Shown one piece after another: positions 18,444 through 27,119 of a DNA stretch of 64,000 nt (its first letter is position 1; the number at the start of each line of letters is the position of its first letter). This DNA is from Lachnospiraceae bacterium (lineage in GTDB: Bacteria; Bacillota; Clostridia; Lachnospirales; Lachnospiraceae). The stretch spans positions 62,001-126,000 of the forward strand of contig CABJBK010000005.1 in the NCBI GenBank assembly GCA_902363825.1. Reading direction: 5' to 3'. Made by a program: the position numbers and the translations under genes. Under the pieces are notes generated by a model. That model made no database searches. It worked only from the letters and a program-made list of their open reading frames with translations, and had not been told where the DNA came from.

Positions 18444-18762
18444 TAAAAATGGTTAAAAAAAGTTAAAAAATCAAATAACAATCTTAGCATAGTTATCTTA
18501 ACATAATTTGAGATAAAAGGAAGAATATTTTGGAAAAAAGGAAAAGATTGTAAAAATGGCACAATTAGAAAAAACTAACAAAGCAAAAAAAGAACTAAAA
18601 ATGGCTAAAATAAGCAAAAAAACAAGTTAAAAAACGAATGCAGGCGAAAATATATGGAAAACATATACACGCATAAGAACAAAAAAAGAGCAGATACTTT
18701 TGTTACAGCAAAAAAAGCTGTGAGACGTCAGTAAAAAAATATATAAAAATAAGGAGAAGATC
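18444..18762. other. AT-rich intergenic region without a recognised gene
   Basis: About 320 bp of A-rich sequence between the divergent chemoreceptor and DUF1540 genes. It must hold both promoters. No sigma-D type motif (TAAA with CCGATAT) was found before the chemoreceptor; a TGCTAAGAT extended -10 on the minus strand near 18485 is the best guess. No RNA gene seen. Confidence 0.5.
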
Positions 18763-19083
18763 ATGACAAAATTAAACTGTTCAGTAATAAACTGTGTGTA
18801 CAATGCGGACCGGTACTGCGGCAAAGGTGATATTTTAGTAGACGGACAGGCGGCAATGAGTTCCGATGAGACCTGCTGCAGCAGCTTTAAGGAGCGAAAG
18901 GACGGAGCGACTAACAGCTGTTCCTGCAGCCCGAAGGAGGAGATTAAGGTCGGATGCAGAGCCAAGCACTGTAAATTCAATGATGTGGACAGCTGCATGT
19001 GTACGGCAGAGCATATCGGCATCGCCGGTGGGAAAGCCTGTCAGTGTACGGATACGGAATGTGCAAGCTTTTGCTGCGAATAA
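18763..19083 (+). CDS. DUF1540 cysteine-rich protein, two repeats
   Basis: Protein of 106 residues with 17 cysteines in two DUF1540-type repeats. The first begins LNCSVINCVYN and ends ETCCSSF; the second begins VGCRAKHCKFN and ends ECASFCCE. DUF1540 proteins are common in spore-forming Clostridia and are presumed to bind metal, though no function is established. The two halves are joined by an SCSCSPKEE linker. The start is preceded by AAGGAGAAG. It is monocistronic. Confidence 0.88.
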   Translation: MTKLNCSVINCVYNADRYCGKGDILVDGQAAMSSDETCCSSFKERKDGATNSCSCSPKEEIKVGCRAKHCKFNDVDSCMCTAEHIGIAGGKACQCTDTECASFCCE

Positions 19084-19149
19084 AGTCAGAAAAAGTCAAA
19101 AAACGTAAGAAAATGGCAGAAAAAACTCCATGAAAAAGTCGTAAAAAGC

Positions 19150-19178
19150 TTGAAAAAAGAAATTCTTAGAAGTACAAT
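19150..19178 (+). promoter_or_regulatory. Predicted promoter of the phospholipase C-like gene
   Basis: TTGAAA at 19150-19155 and TACAAT at 19173-19178 with a 17 bp spacer, about 52 bp before the ATG. Confidence 0.6.
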
Positions 19179-19229
19179 ACCTATGTAAGCTTCTACGGAT
19201 GTTTTTCACAGGTCATGGAGGGATTTTGA

Positions 19230-19820
19230 ATGAGAAAGAAATCGCACATTTCATTGGCACGCTATTTGGTGAGAAATCTGGACGACGGAGATTTAAGGAA
19301 GCACAAGTTATCTTTCTATATAGGAAGCATACTTCCGGACTGTAAGCCTTCTTTCTTATATAAGAAGCATGAGATAACCGGAACTTTTCCGCAGGTAAAG
19401 AGAGAAATAGAGCGGCTTTCCTCGGACTATCAGAAAAAGTACAAAAGACAAAAATCAAAATATTATAGAAATCTGGGACAGGTAACACATTATCTGGCAG
19501 ATTATTTTACGTTTCCGCATAATAAGATCTATCCGGGAAATCTGAAGGATCACTGTGCGTATGAGGAAAAATTAAAAATAAGTCTGCGGGAATACCTGAA
19601 GACACCGGAAGTGCTGGAACATGCGAAAAAGACGATCGAATTTCAGACGCCTGAGGCTCTGATCGCGTTTATCCAGAAAAGCCATGATGAGTATCTGGAA
19701 AGGAAAAAGGGCGTGGAAGAAGATATAAAAAGCATCGTGGTGATGAATGAGCAGGCGGTGCACAGTATTACGGAGTTCTTCCGGCAGGCAAAACAAAAGC
19801 GGCATGTGCAGCAATTCTGA
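19230..19820 (+). CDS. Zinc-dependent phospholipase C family protein
   Basis: Protein of 196 residues resembling the zinc-dependent phospholipase C/S1-P1 nuclease fold family found in many Clostridia. Conserved-looking metal ligands include the N-terminal SHISLAR His, an Asp in GSILPDC, GQVTHYLADYF (His and Asp three residues apart) and FPHN. No signal peptide is seen, so it is probably cytosolic, unlike secreted phospholipases. The substrate is unknown. It has its own promoter and is followed within 25 bp by a Spo0E-like gene, probably in the same transcript. Confidence 0.8.
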   Translation: MRKKSHISLARYLVRNLDDGDLRKHKLSFYIGSILPDCKPSFLYKKHEITGTFPQVKREIERLSSDYQKKYKRQKSKYYRNLGQVTHYLADYFTFPHNKIYPGNLKDHCAYEEKLKISLREYLKTPEVLEHAKKTIEFQTPEALIAFIQKSHDEYLERKKGVEEDIKSIVVMNEQAVHSITEFFRQAKQKRHVQQF

Positions 19821-19845
19821 TAAAAAGAAATTTTTGGAGAACGAG

Positions 19846-20016
19846 ATGGTGAAACAAAGAAAAGAAATACTGCAGACAGAGATTGAGGACGCAAGACAGA
19901 GACTGGATCATTCCCTGGAAACCTTAAATGATTACGATGTGAGCTATCTGCTCAGTGTAAAGCTTGACAAGCTGATCGCGGAATATGTGGAACTCTGCGA
20001 AGCGGAGGGCGCTTAA
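19846..20016 (+). CDS. Spo0E-like aspartyl-phosphate phosphatase family peptide
   Basis: Peptide of 56 residues with the Spo0E pattern: two helices, the second carrying S-x-x-L-D-K-L-I-x-E-Y (SVKLDKLIAEY). In Bacillus such peptides dephosphorylate Spo0A and delay sporulation, the SxxxD motif being required. The start at 19846 has GGAGA upstream. It is the last gene before a strong terminator. The family call is good; that it acts on Spo0A here is inferred. Confidence 0.75.
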   Translation: MVKQRKEILQTEIEDARQRLDHSLETLNDYDVSYLLSVKLDKLIAEYVELCEAEGA

Positions 20017-20040
20017 ACAAAGAAAAGATATGTTTCAGAC

Positions 20041-20079
20041 AAAATACGCAAAAACCTTTTTGGTTTTTGCGTATTTTTT
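20041..20079 (+). terminator. Strong terminator before the division cluster
   Basis: A 16 bp stem with a five-base T loop (AAAATACGCAAAAACC and its complement) merging into a T-run. It ends the Spo0E-like transcript just before the mraZ promoter. Confidence 0.9.
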
Positions 20080-20080
20080 A

Positions 20081-20109
20081 TTGCTTTTTTTACCGGAAAG
20101 GGGTATTAT
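20081..20109 (+). promoter_or_regulatory. Predicted promoter of the mraZ division and cell-wall cluster
   Basis: TTGCTT at 20081-20086 and TATTAT at 20104-20109 with a 17 bp spacer. Transcription would start near 20116, just before the GTGG boxes. Confidence 0.5.
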
Positions 20110-20119
20110 TATTCAATAA

Positions 20120-20176
20120 GTGGAGGAAAGTGGTAGATGATGGTGCTGAGTGGTGGATGATGTGGCAAAAAGTGGT
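20120..20176 (+). promoter_or_regulatory. mraZ: Candidate MraZ operator, six TGG boxes with helical spacing
   Basis: TGG triplets, mostly within GTGG, begin at 20121, 20131, 20141, 20151, 20163 and 20173. The spacing is 10 bp except for one 12 bp step. MraZ is known to bind direct repeats spaced about 10 bp upstream of its own gene. Here they lie at the predicted transcription start, so binding would repress the cluster. Confidence 0.7.
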
Positions 20177-20226
20177 TCACATTCCAAAACTCACAGGATA
20201 CCTGTTTACTGGCCGAGGTGTGTTCT

Positions 20227-20658
20227 ATGTTCATGGGAGAATACAATCACACAGTTGACACAAAAGGCAGACTGATCGTTCCGTCCAAATTCAGAGAACA
20301 GCTTGGGGATGAATTTGTTGTGACAAAGGGACTGGATGGCTGTTTATTCGTGTATTCGAAAAGTGAATGGGAAAACATCGAAGAAAAATTCCGCAATGTA
20401 CCACTTACTACAAAAGATGCAAGAAAGTTTGCGCGGTTCTTTTTCGCGGGCGCGGCAAGCTGTGAGGTAGACAAGCAGGGAAGAATCCTGCTTCCGGTCG
20501 TTCTGCGCGAATATGCCGGAATCGAAAAGGATGTTGTTTCGGTCGGTGTCTTTAACCGGGTGGAGATCTGGGACAAGGATAAATGGCAGGAATCCAATTC
20601 GTATGACGATATGGATGAGATCGCGGAGCACATGGCAGATCTGGGACTTGGTATTTAA
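20227..20658 (+). CDS. mraZ: Transcriptional regulator and division protein MraZ
   Basis: DNA-binding protein of 143 residues, the standard length, made of two SpoVT/AbrB-like halves. Each half carries the family DxKGR/DxQGR motif: [12 protein letters not shown] near the start and [11 protein letters not shown] in the second half. It forms a ring that binds direct repeats before its own operon and normally represses it. The ATG at 20227 is chosen because GAGGTG lies 7 bp upstream and the protein then begins MFMGEYNH as in its relatives. It is the first gene of the division cluster. Confidence 0.96.
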   Translation: MFMGEYNHTVDTKGRLIVPSKFREQLGDEFVVTKGLDGCLFVYSKSEWENIEEKFRNVPLTTKDARKFARFFFAGAASCEVDKQGRILLPVVLREYAGIEKDVVSVGVFNRVEIWDKDKWQESNSYDDMDEIAEHMADLGLGI

Positions 20659-20677
20659 TTGAAGGTTGGAGGAGACA

Positions 20678-21628
20678 ATGGAATTTAACCACAAATCGGT
20701 ATTACTTCAGGAGACAATAGAAAATTTAAATATTAAGCCGGATGGGATCTATGTGGACGGAACACTTGGCGGAGCCGGACATTCCTATGAGATCGCGAAG
20801 CGTCTTTCCGATAAGGGAAGGCTGATCGGGATCGATCAGGACGCGGACGCGATCGCGGCAGCGACAGAGCGCCTTGCAGAGTATAAGGATCGTGTAACTA
20901 TTATAAGAAGCAACTATGCGGCAATGAAATCCGAACTGCAAAAGATCGGGATCACACAGGTGGACGGGATCCTTCTGGATCTCGGAGTGTCATCGTTTCA
21001 GCTGGATACGCCGGAACGCGGGTTTACTTACCGGGAAGAAGACGCACCGCTTGATATGCGGATGGATCAAAGACAGAGCAAGACCGCAAGGGATATCGTA
21101 AACGGATATTCCGAGCAGGAGCTTTACCGGATCATCCGTGATTTCGGGGAAGATCGTTTCGCGAAGAACATTGCAAAGCATATTGTAAAAGAACGACAGA
21201 AAAAAGAGATCGAGACAACCGGGGAACTGACAGAGATCATCAGGGCATCCATACCGATGAAGGTACAGGCGACGGGCGGACACCCGGCAAAGCGTACGTT
21301 TCAGGCGATCCGGATAGAGTTAAACCGTGAGCTTGAAGTTTTACAGGACAACCTGGATGAGATGATCGATCTTCTGGCAGATGACGGAAGATTTTGCATT
21401 ATCACATTCCATTCCCTGGAGGATCGGATCGTTAAGACAAGTTTTCGAAAAAATGAAAACCCATGTACCTGCCCGAAAGAATTTCCAGTGTGCGTGTGCG
21501 GAAATGTTTCAAAGGGCAAAGTGATCACAAGAAAACCGATTTTGCCGTCAGAGGAAGAACTCGAAGAGAACAAGCGCGCAAAGAGTGCAAAACTCAGAGT
21601 GTTTGAACGACATAAGACAGTGAAGTAA
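20678..21628 (+). CDS. rsmH: 16S rRNA m4C1402 methyltransferase
   Basis: RsmH (MraW) methylates N4 of C1402 in 16S rRNA using S-adenosylmethionine. The protein has 316 residues, normal for the family. Motifs include [10 protein letters not shown] at the start, the SAM site [23 protein letters not shown], and the C-terminal [12 protein letters not shown]. The ATG at 20678 is chosen for GGAGGAGA upstream. It lies 19 bp after mraZ. Confidence 0.97.
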   Translation: MEFNHKSVLLQETIENLNIKPDGIYVDGTLGGAGHSYEIAKRLSDKGRLIGIDQDADAIAAATERLAEYKDRVTIIRSNYAAMKSELQKIGITQVDGILLDLGVSSFQLDTPERGFTYREEDAPLDMRMDQRQSKTARDIVNGYSEQELYRIIRDFGEDRFAKNIAKHIVKERQKKEIETTGELTEIIRASIPMKVQATGGHPAKRTFQAIRIELNRELEVLQDNLDEMIDLLADDGRFCIITFHSLEDRIVKTSFRKNENPCTCPKEFPVCVCGNVSKGKVITRKPILPSEEELEENKRAKSAKLRVFERHKTVK

Positions 21629-21652
21629 GACAGAAAAGAGGGAGAGATGAAA

Positions 21653-22168
21653 ATGAAAACAAGACGGCGGATGGATCGTTATGAGAGAGTTTATACAACA
21701 GACACTTATGTAGACGGAAATACCGTGCGCAGAGTGGAAACGGTTCCGAATGTTCCGGAACGGCGGAGAGAACATATTGACAGAGAGCAGGAAGCGAGAA
21801 GACGGCATAACAAACGTGTGGCGAGAAGAAATCAGGAAAAAGCATTGCGCATGAACCGCGGTTATGTTATGTTTTTGTCAATGGCAGTATTACTGACGTG
21901 TCTGTCCTGTGTGGCATATATCAAGCTGCAGTCAGATCTTACCGAGCGCATGAGCCGGATCTCCAGACTGGAGAGCCAGGTGACGGATATTACAACAGAC
22001 AATGCGGCTACGAGAAAGCGGATCGAGACATCCGTGGACTTAAACCATGTGAAGGATGTTGCGGTAAATCAGCTTGGCATGGTCTATGCGTCTTCCGATC
22101 AGATCATGTATTATGAGATCGCGAACGATGACTATATGAACCAGTACAGTGACATTCCGTCAAAATAG
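21653..22168 (+). CDS. ftsL: FtsL-like cell division protein
   Basis: Bitopic membrane protein of about 171 residues: a long, very basic cytoplasmic part (about 70 residues), one membrane helix (about 70-90) and a periplasmic-side coiled coil with a leucine pattern (SRISRLESQVTDITTD). This layout and its place between rsmH and the PBPs fit FtsL of the divisome. The cytoplasmic region is longer than in Bacillus. An ATG at 21647 is an alternative start, but 21653 has the better distance to GGGAGA. Confidence 0.82.
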   Translation: MKTRRRMDRYERVYTTDTYVDGNTVRRVETVPNVPERRREHIDREQEARRRHNKRVARRNQEKALRMNRGYVMFLSMAVLLTCLSCVAYIKLQSDLTERMSRISRLESQVTDITTDNAATRKRIETSVDLNHVKDVAVNQLGMVYASSDQIMYYEIANDDYMNQYSDIPSK

Positions 22169-22190
22169 AGAGACGTAACAGGGTGATGGA

Positions 22191-24260
22191 GTGACAGAAA
22201 AAAGAAGAAAGAAAAAAATCCCAACCAGATTTTCAAGAAAGATGCAAAAGAAGCTGCTGATCGTGTTTTCACTGATATCAGTGGCTTTGATTGGGTTGAT
22301 CGGAAGGTTGATGTATATTGAATACACGAGTGGCGCGAAGTATGAAAAGATCGTGCTGTCCCAGCAGGAGTACGACAGCTCGACCATACCGTACCGCCGT
22401 GGGGACATCGTGGATACGAAAGGAACGATACTTGCGACCAGTACCGATGTCTATAATGTGATTTTGGACTGTAAGGTATTAAACAACGATGAGAAGAAGA
22501 TCGAGCCTACGATCACGGCGTTAGTGCAGTGTTTCCCGGATCTGAACGCGGATGAACTGAGACAGCTGATCCAGAATGAGCCGAACAAGCAGTACAATGT
22601 GCTGGAAAAGCGTCTTCCGTATGACCAGATCCAGGGCTTTGTGACCTTACAGGAGGACAAGAAAAACAATCCGGATATTGACGGCGTATGGTTTGAAAAA
22701 GAATACATCCGCAAATATCCTTACGGATCGATCGGCAGTTCGGTGATCGGCTTTACCACATCCGGAAATGTCGGAATGGCGGGGATCGAAAATTCCTACA
22801 ACAGTACGCTAAATGGGATAAACGGCAGAGAGTACGGCTATCTGAATTCGGACAACAATTTTGAAAAGACGATCAAGGCGGCGGAAGACGGAAATGTCGT
22901 AGTCTCCACGATCGATCTGAACATCCAGTCTATCGTAGAAGAAAAAGTCGCGCAGTTCCAGATCGACAATGCAAACGTTGCCAGAGAGGGCGCGGGAAGC
23001 AAGCATACGGCGGTCGTTGTCATGAATCCGCAGAACGGGGAAGTGCTCGCGATGGCACAGTACCCGAACTATGATTCCAGCAATCCAAGAGACCTGAGCG
23101 CGTATTATACACAGGAACAGATCGATGCGATGAGCGATGATGAAAAACTCGACGCGTTAAACGGACTGTGGCAGAATTACTGTCTCACGGAAACGTATGA
23201 GCCGGGATCTACGGCAAAACCGTTTACCGTGGCGGCGGGACTTGAAACCGGTACGTTAAGCGGAGATGAGACGTATCTCTGCGATGGGTCGGAATTGGTA
23301 TCCGGTTCTACCATCCACTGTGTAAACCGGAATGGACATGGACTCGAAGGGATCCGCGAAGCACTGATGAATTCCTGCAATGACGCTCTGATGCAGATGT
23401 CCTATGCGATCGGCGTGGACAACTTTGTGGAGTATCAGAAGATATTTGGCTTCGGTCAAAAGACCAATATCGATCTTCCGGGCGAGGCGAGAACCGATTC
23501 TTTGATCTATACCAGGGATTCCATGACGGCAGTGGATCTTGCAACCAACTCATTCGGTCAGAACTTTAACACGACGATGATCCAGATGAGCGGAGCGTTC
23601 TGCTCACTGATCAACGGGGGCTATTATTATCAGCCGCATGTAGTAAAAAAGATCACGGATGAAGACGGGAATACGATCCAGACCATGGACAACACGCTGA
23701 TCAAACAGACCGTTTCGGAAGCAACTTCTGAAAAGATTAAGGGATATCTGTATTCTACGGTATCCGAGGGAGGAACCGGAAAATACGCCAAGGTAAACGG
23801 ATATTCCATGGGTGGAAAGACCGGAACCGCGCAGAAGATCCCGCGTGGACAGGGAAATTATCTTGTATCCTTTATCGGATATGCGCCGCAGGAAAAACCG
23901 CAGCTCATGGTTTATGTCATTGTAGATGAGCCGAACGCGGAAGATGAAGCACACAGCAGCTACGCGCAGGGAATTGCGCAGGAAATATTTGCGGAAACGC
24001 TTCCGTATCTGAATATTTATCCGGATGAGCCGATGGCGGCTGAGATGCCGGTCAACCCGACTCTGCCGGAAGCAAAACAGCAGGCGATCGAGGCGGCGAA
24101 TGCGGCAGCGAGCGGACAGCAGGCAGACGCAGCGGTACCGGATCAGACACAGGCGGAAGAAGGAACCACCGATACACCTTCGAGCGATATCGCGGAACAG
24201 GGCGCGGCAACCACCGGTCCGGCAGTCACAAATGATGTGGATGTCGTGACATCGGAATGA
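22191..24260 (+). CDS. Class B penicillin-binding protein (FtsI/SpoVD-like transpeptidase)
   Basis: Septal peptidoglycan transpeptidase of 689 residues. A basic cytoplasmic N-terminus and one membrane helix (about residues 22-45) are followed by the PBP dimerisation domain and the transpeptidase domain. The three active-site motifs are present: STAK with Ser340, SCN and KTGT. The last 70 residues form an Ala/Gln/Thr/Pro-rich tail of low complexity, without PASTA domains. The GTG start at 22191 lies 22 bp after ftsL. It is the first of two consecutive class B PBPs; which serves vegetative division and which sporulation is unclear. Confidence 0.93.
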   Translation: MTEKRRKKKIPTRFSRKMQKKLLIVFSLISVALIGLIGRLMYIEYTSGAKYEKIVLSQQEYDSSTIPYRRGDIVDTKGTILATSTDVYNVILDCKVLNNDEKKIEPTITALVQCFPDLNADELRQLIQNEPNKQYNVLEKRLPYDQIQGFVTLQEDKKNNPDIDGVWFEKEYIRKYPYGSIGSSVIGFTTSGNVGMAGIENSYNSTLNGINGREYGYLNSDNNFEKTIKAAEDGNVVVSTIDLNIQSIVEEKVAQFQIDNANVAREGAGSKHTAVVVMNPQNGEVLAMAQYPNYDSSNPRDLSAYYTQEQIDAMSDDEKLDALNGLWQNYCLTETYEPGSTAKPFTVAAGLETGTLSGDETYLCDGSELVSGSTIHCVNRNGHGLEGIREALMNSCNDALMQMSYAIGVDNFVEYQKIFGFGQKTNIDLPGEARTDSLIYTRDSMTAVDLATNSFGQNFNTTMIQMSGAFCSLINGGYYYQPHVVKKITDEDGNTIQTMDNTLIKQTVSEATSEKIKGYLYSTVSEGGTGKYAKVNGYSMGGKTGTAQKIPRGQGNYLVSFIGYAPQEKPQLMVYVIVDEPNAEDEAHSSYAQGIAQEIFAETLPYLNIYPDEPMAAEMPVNPTLPEAKQQAIEAANAAASGQQADAAVPDQTQAEEGTTDTPSSDIAEQGAATTGPAVTNDVDVVTSE

Positions 24261-24277
24261 CGCAGGAATAAAAGCAT

Positions 24278-24330
24278 AACCTCACAAAAAACGTAATAGG
24301 ATAGAAACAACGGTTTTTGTGAGGTTTTTT
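24278..24330 (+). terminator. Hairpin with T-run between the two PBP genes
   Basis: CCTCACAAAAA pairs with TTTTTGTGAGG, then a run of eight T. It looks like a terminator, yet the GAGG of its right arm is also the best ribosome binding site for the next gene, so it may attenuate or hide that start. Confidence 0.75.
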
Positions 24331-26070
24331 TTGTATCGGAATAAAACGGCTTATCGGAAAAAAATAATGATGGTATTTGCGCTGATCTTTCTTATGACCG
24401 GAGTTCTGATCGGCAGACTGGTGTATCTTATGGTGTTCCGGTCGGAATATTATGTGGAGCAGGCGAAAGATCTGCATGAAAGAGAACGTGACATCAAGGC
24501 GGCGCGCGGTCAGATCTTAGACCGCAACGGAGTCGTGCTTGCGGCGAACCGTACAGTGTGTACGATATCCGTGATCCACAGCCAGGTGACAGATCCGGAA
24601 ACGGTGATCCGGGTGCTTACGAAAGAACTTGGGATAGACGAGGAAACCGTGCGGAAGCGTGTGGAGAAAGTAAGCTCGATCGAGCGTGTCAGGACAAACG
24701 TGGATAAGTCGGTCGGAGACGCGATTCGGGCGTACGGGCTTGCCGGGGTAAAGGTGGATGAGGATTACAAACGGTATTACCCTTATGACACGCTCGCGTC
24801 CAAAGTGCTTGGATTTACCGGCGGGGACAATCAGGGGATCATCGGGCTTGAGGTAAAGTATGATGATTATTTGCAGGGAACCAACGGAAAGATACTGACA
24901 CTTACGGATGCGCGCGGTGTGGAAATTGAAAATGCGGGGGAGAGCCGTCTGGATCCGGTGGATGGAAATAATCTGGTCATCAGCATAGATTATAATATCC
25001 AGATGTACGCCGAGCAGGTTGCGACAAAAGTTATGGAGCAAAAGCAGGCGGATCATGTGAGCATCCTTATCATGAATCCGCAAAACGGCGAGATCTACGC
25101 GATGGCGAATGTCCCGGAATTCAATCTGAATGAGCCGTTTGTATTAAATTATGATGCGGGAACGGACATGGATGCAGCAAAAAAACAGGAACTGTTAAAT
25201 CAGATGTGGCGGAATCCATGCATCAATGACACATATGAGCCGGGATCGACGTTCAAGATCATCACGGCGTCCGCCGCGTTAGAGCAGGGAGTGGTGACAT
25301 TAAACGATAATTTTTTCTGTCCGGGCTATAAGATCGTGGAGGACCGCCGTATCCGCTGCCATAAAGCAGGCGGGCATGGGGCGGAAAATTTTGAACAGGG
25401 ACTTATGAATTCCTGTAACCCGGTCTTTATGGAACTGGGACTGCGTCTCGGCGCGGATAATTTTTACCATTATTTCAGACAGTTTGGGCTGCTTTCCAAA
25501 ACCAATATCGATCTGCCGGGAGAAGCGGCAACGATCATGCATTCCCTGGATAATATCGGGCAGGTCGAGCTTGCTACCATGTCGTTTGGACAGTCATTTC
25601 AGATCACACCGGTGGAACTTGCGACAACAGTTTCTTCTATTATAAATGGGGGGCGCAGAGTGACGCCGCATTTCGGTGTGAAAGTGCAGACACCGGATGG
25701 GGAGGACGTTGAAATCCTGCAGTATGACCAGGTGGATGGCATCGTGAGTGAGGAGACATCAAAGACGATGCGGATGCTGCTTGAAAAAGTAGTTTCGGAA
25801 GGCAGTGGAAAAAATGCGAAGATCGAGGGCTACGCGATCGGCGGAAAGACAGCCACATCGCAGACCCTGCCAAGAAGCGCGCACAAATACATTTCGTCGT
25901 TTCTGGGATTTGCGCCGGCGGAGGAGCCGACGGTGTTATGTCTGGTCATTATCAATGATCCGCAGGGCGTTTATTATGGGGGTACGATCGCGGCTCCGGT
26001 GTGCAAAGAAGTCTTTGAAAATATTCTGCCCTATCTGGAAATTGAAAAAACAGAATCACTTGCACAATAA
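24331..26070 (+). CDS. Class B penicillin-binding protein, second copy, KTG changed to KTA
   Basis: Penicillin-binding transpeptidase of about 579 residues with an N-terminal membrane helix (about 13-34), dimerisation domain and transpeptidase domain. The nucleophile motif STFK (Ser306) and SCN are present. The third motif reads K506-T507-A508-T instead of KTGT. No PASTA domain. The TTG start at 24331 is inferred from GAGG six bases upstream; a GTG at 24319 lies inside the hairpin and ATGs at 24367 and 24370 would remove the basic residues before the helix. It is likely SpoVD-like or a second division PBP. Confidence 0.88.
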   Translation: MYRNKTAYRKKIMMVFALIFLMTGVLIGRLVYLMVFRSEYYVEQAKDLHERERDIKAARGQILDRNGVVLAANRTVCTISVIHSQVTDPETVIRVLTKELGIDEETVRKRVEKVSSIERVRTNVDKSVGDAIRAYGLAGVKVDEDYKRYYPYDTLASKVLGFTGGDNQGIIGLEVKYDDYLQGTNGKILTLTDARGVEIENAGESRLDPVDGNNLVISIDYNIQMYAEQVATKVMEQKQADHVSILIMNPQNGEIYAMANVPEFNLNEPFVLNYDAGTDMDAAKKQELLNQMWRNPCINDTYEPGSTFKIITASAALEQGVVTLNDNFFCPGYKIVEDRRIRCHKAGGHGAENFEQGLMNSCNPVFMELGLRLGADNFYHYFRQFGLLSKTNIDLPGEAATIMHSLDNIGQVELATMSFGQSFQITPVELATTVSSIINGGRRVTPHFGVKVQTPDGEDVEILQYDQVDGIVSEETSKTMRMLLEKVVSEGSGKNAKIEGYAIGGKTATSQTLPRSAHKYISSFLGFAPAEEPTVLCLVIINDPQGVYYGGTIAAPVCKEVFENILPYLEIEKTESLAQ

Positions 26071-26140
26071 CATAAAATAACGTATACTGAGGAAGCATGG
26101 ACAAAAGGCAAAAAGAGTACAATAAAGAGGTGTGAGTTTT

Positions 26141-27094
26141 ATGTCGTATCAAGTAGTAATACCGGTTATCATAGCATTTGTGATCAGTGCCGCCTTAGCA
26201 CCGGTCGTGATACCGTTTCTCAGAAAATTAAAGGTTGGTCAGACCGAGCGAAAGGAACTGGAATCGCATCAGAAGAAGATGGGAACGCCGACGATGGGCG
26301 GGATCATCATTCTTGCAGCGGTCGTAGTTACCAGTCTTATCTATATTAAGGATTATCCGAAGATCGTTCCGATCCTGTTCCTCACGGTCGGATTTGGGAT
26401 CATCGGATTTTTAGATGATTACTTAAAAGTTGTTCTGCGTCGCTCCGACGGACTGCTCGCGTGGCAGAAAATGATCCTGCAGATCGTTGTGACCGCGGTG
26501 TTTGCAGTGTACATGATCAAAGTGTCCGGCGTGTCACTTGAGATGCTGATTCCGTTTAGCGGTGGCAAATATCTGGATCTTGGCTGGGTGGCGGTACCGC
26601 TTTTGTTTTTTGCGGTGATCGGAACCGTAAATGGCGTGAATTTCACAGATGGATTAGATGGTCTGGCATCGAGCGTAACGGTCATGGTTGCGACGTTCTT
26701 CAGCGTTGTGGCGGTTGGAACCCAAAGCGGGATCGAGCCGATCACCTGCGCGGTTGTCGGCGCACTGCTTGGCTTTTTACTGTTTAATGTTTATCCGGCA
26801 AGCATTTTTATGGGAGATACCGGATCTCTGGCGCTCGGCGGATTTGTTGCGGGAACTGCGTATATGCTGCAGATGCCGCTGTTTATCCTGATCGTCGGAT
26901 TTATCTATCTGATCGAGGTATTATCAGTGATCATTCAGGTCACTTATTTTAAAAAGACCGGCGGAAAACGTATTTTCCGTATGGCACCGATCCATCATCA
27001 CTTTGAGCTTGGTGGCTGGTCGGAAACAAAGGTCGTAGCGGTATTTTCCATTACGACCGCTATCTTATGCATGATCGCATTGCTTGCGCTTTGA
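26141..27094 (+). CDS. mraY: Phospho-N-acetylmuramoyl-pentapeptide transferase
   Basis: Makes lipid I by transferring phospho-MurNAc-pentapeptide to undecaprenyl phosphate in the membrane. The protein has 317 residues with about ten membrane helices. Motifs are KMGTPTMGGI near residue 50, the catalytic FLDDY, NFTDGLDGLA and the C-terminal APIHHHFEL. The ATG at 26141 is chosen because GAGGTG lies 8 bp upstream. No murE or murF precedes it. Confidence 0.97.
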   Translation: MSYQVVIPVIIAFVISAALAPVVIPFLRKLKVGQTERKELESHQKKMGTPTMGGIIILAAVVVTSLIYIKDYPKIVPILFLTVGFGIIGFLDDYLKVVLRRSDGLLAWQKMILQIVVTAVFAVYMIKVSGVSLEMLIPFSGGKYLDLGWVAVPLLFFAVIGTVNGVNFTDGLDGLASSVTVMVATFFSVVAVGTQSGIEPITCAVVGALLGFLLFNVYPASIFMGDTGSLALGGFVAGTAYMLQMPLFILIVGFIYLIEVLSVIIQVTYFKKTGGKRIFRMAPIHHHFELGGWSETKVVAVFSITTAILCMIALLAL

Positions 27095-27119
27095 TATAGG
27101 GAAGCAGAAAGGAAGAAGC

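Noticed and set aside
18444..18520. Flagellar (sigma-D/FliA) promoter for the chemoreceptor
   Set aside because: No TAAA with a CCGATAT-like -10 at proper spacing was found on the minus strand.
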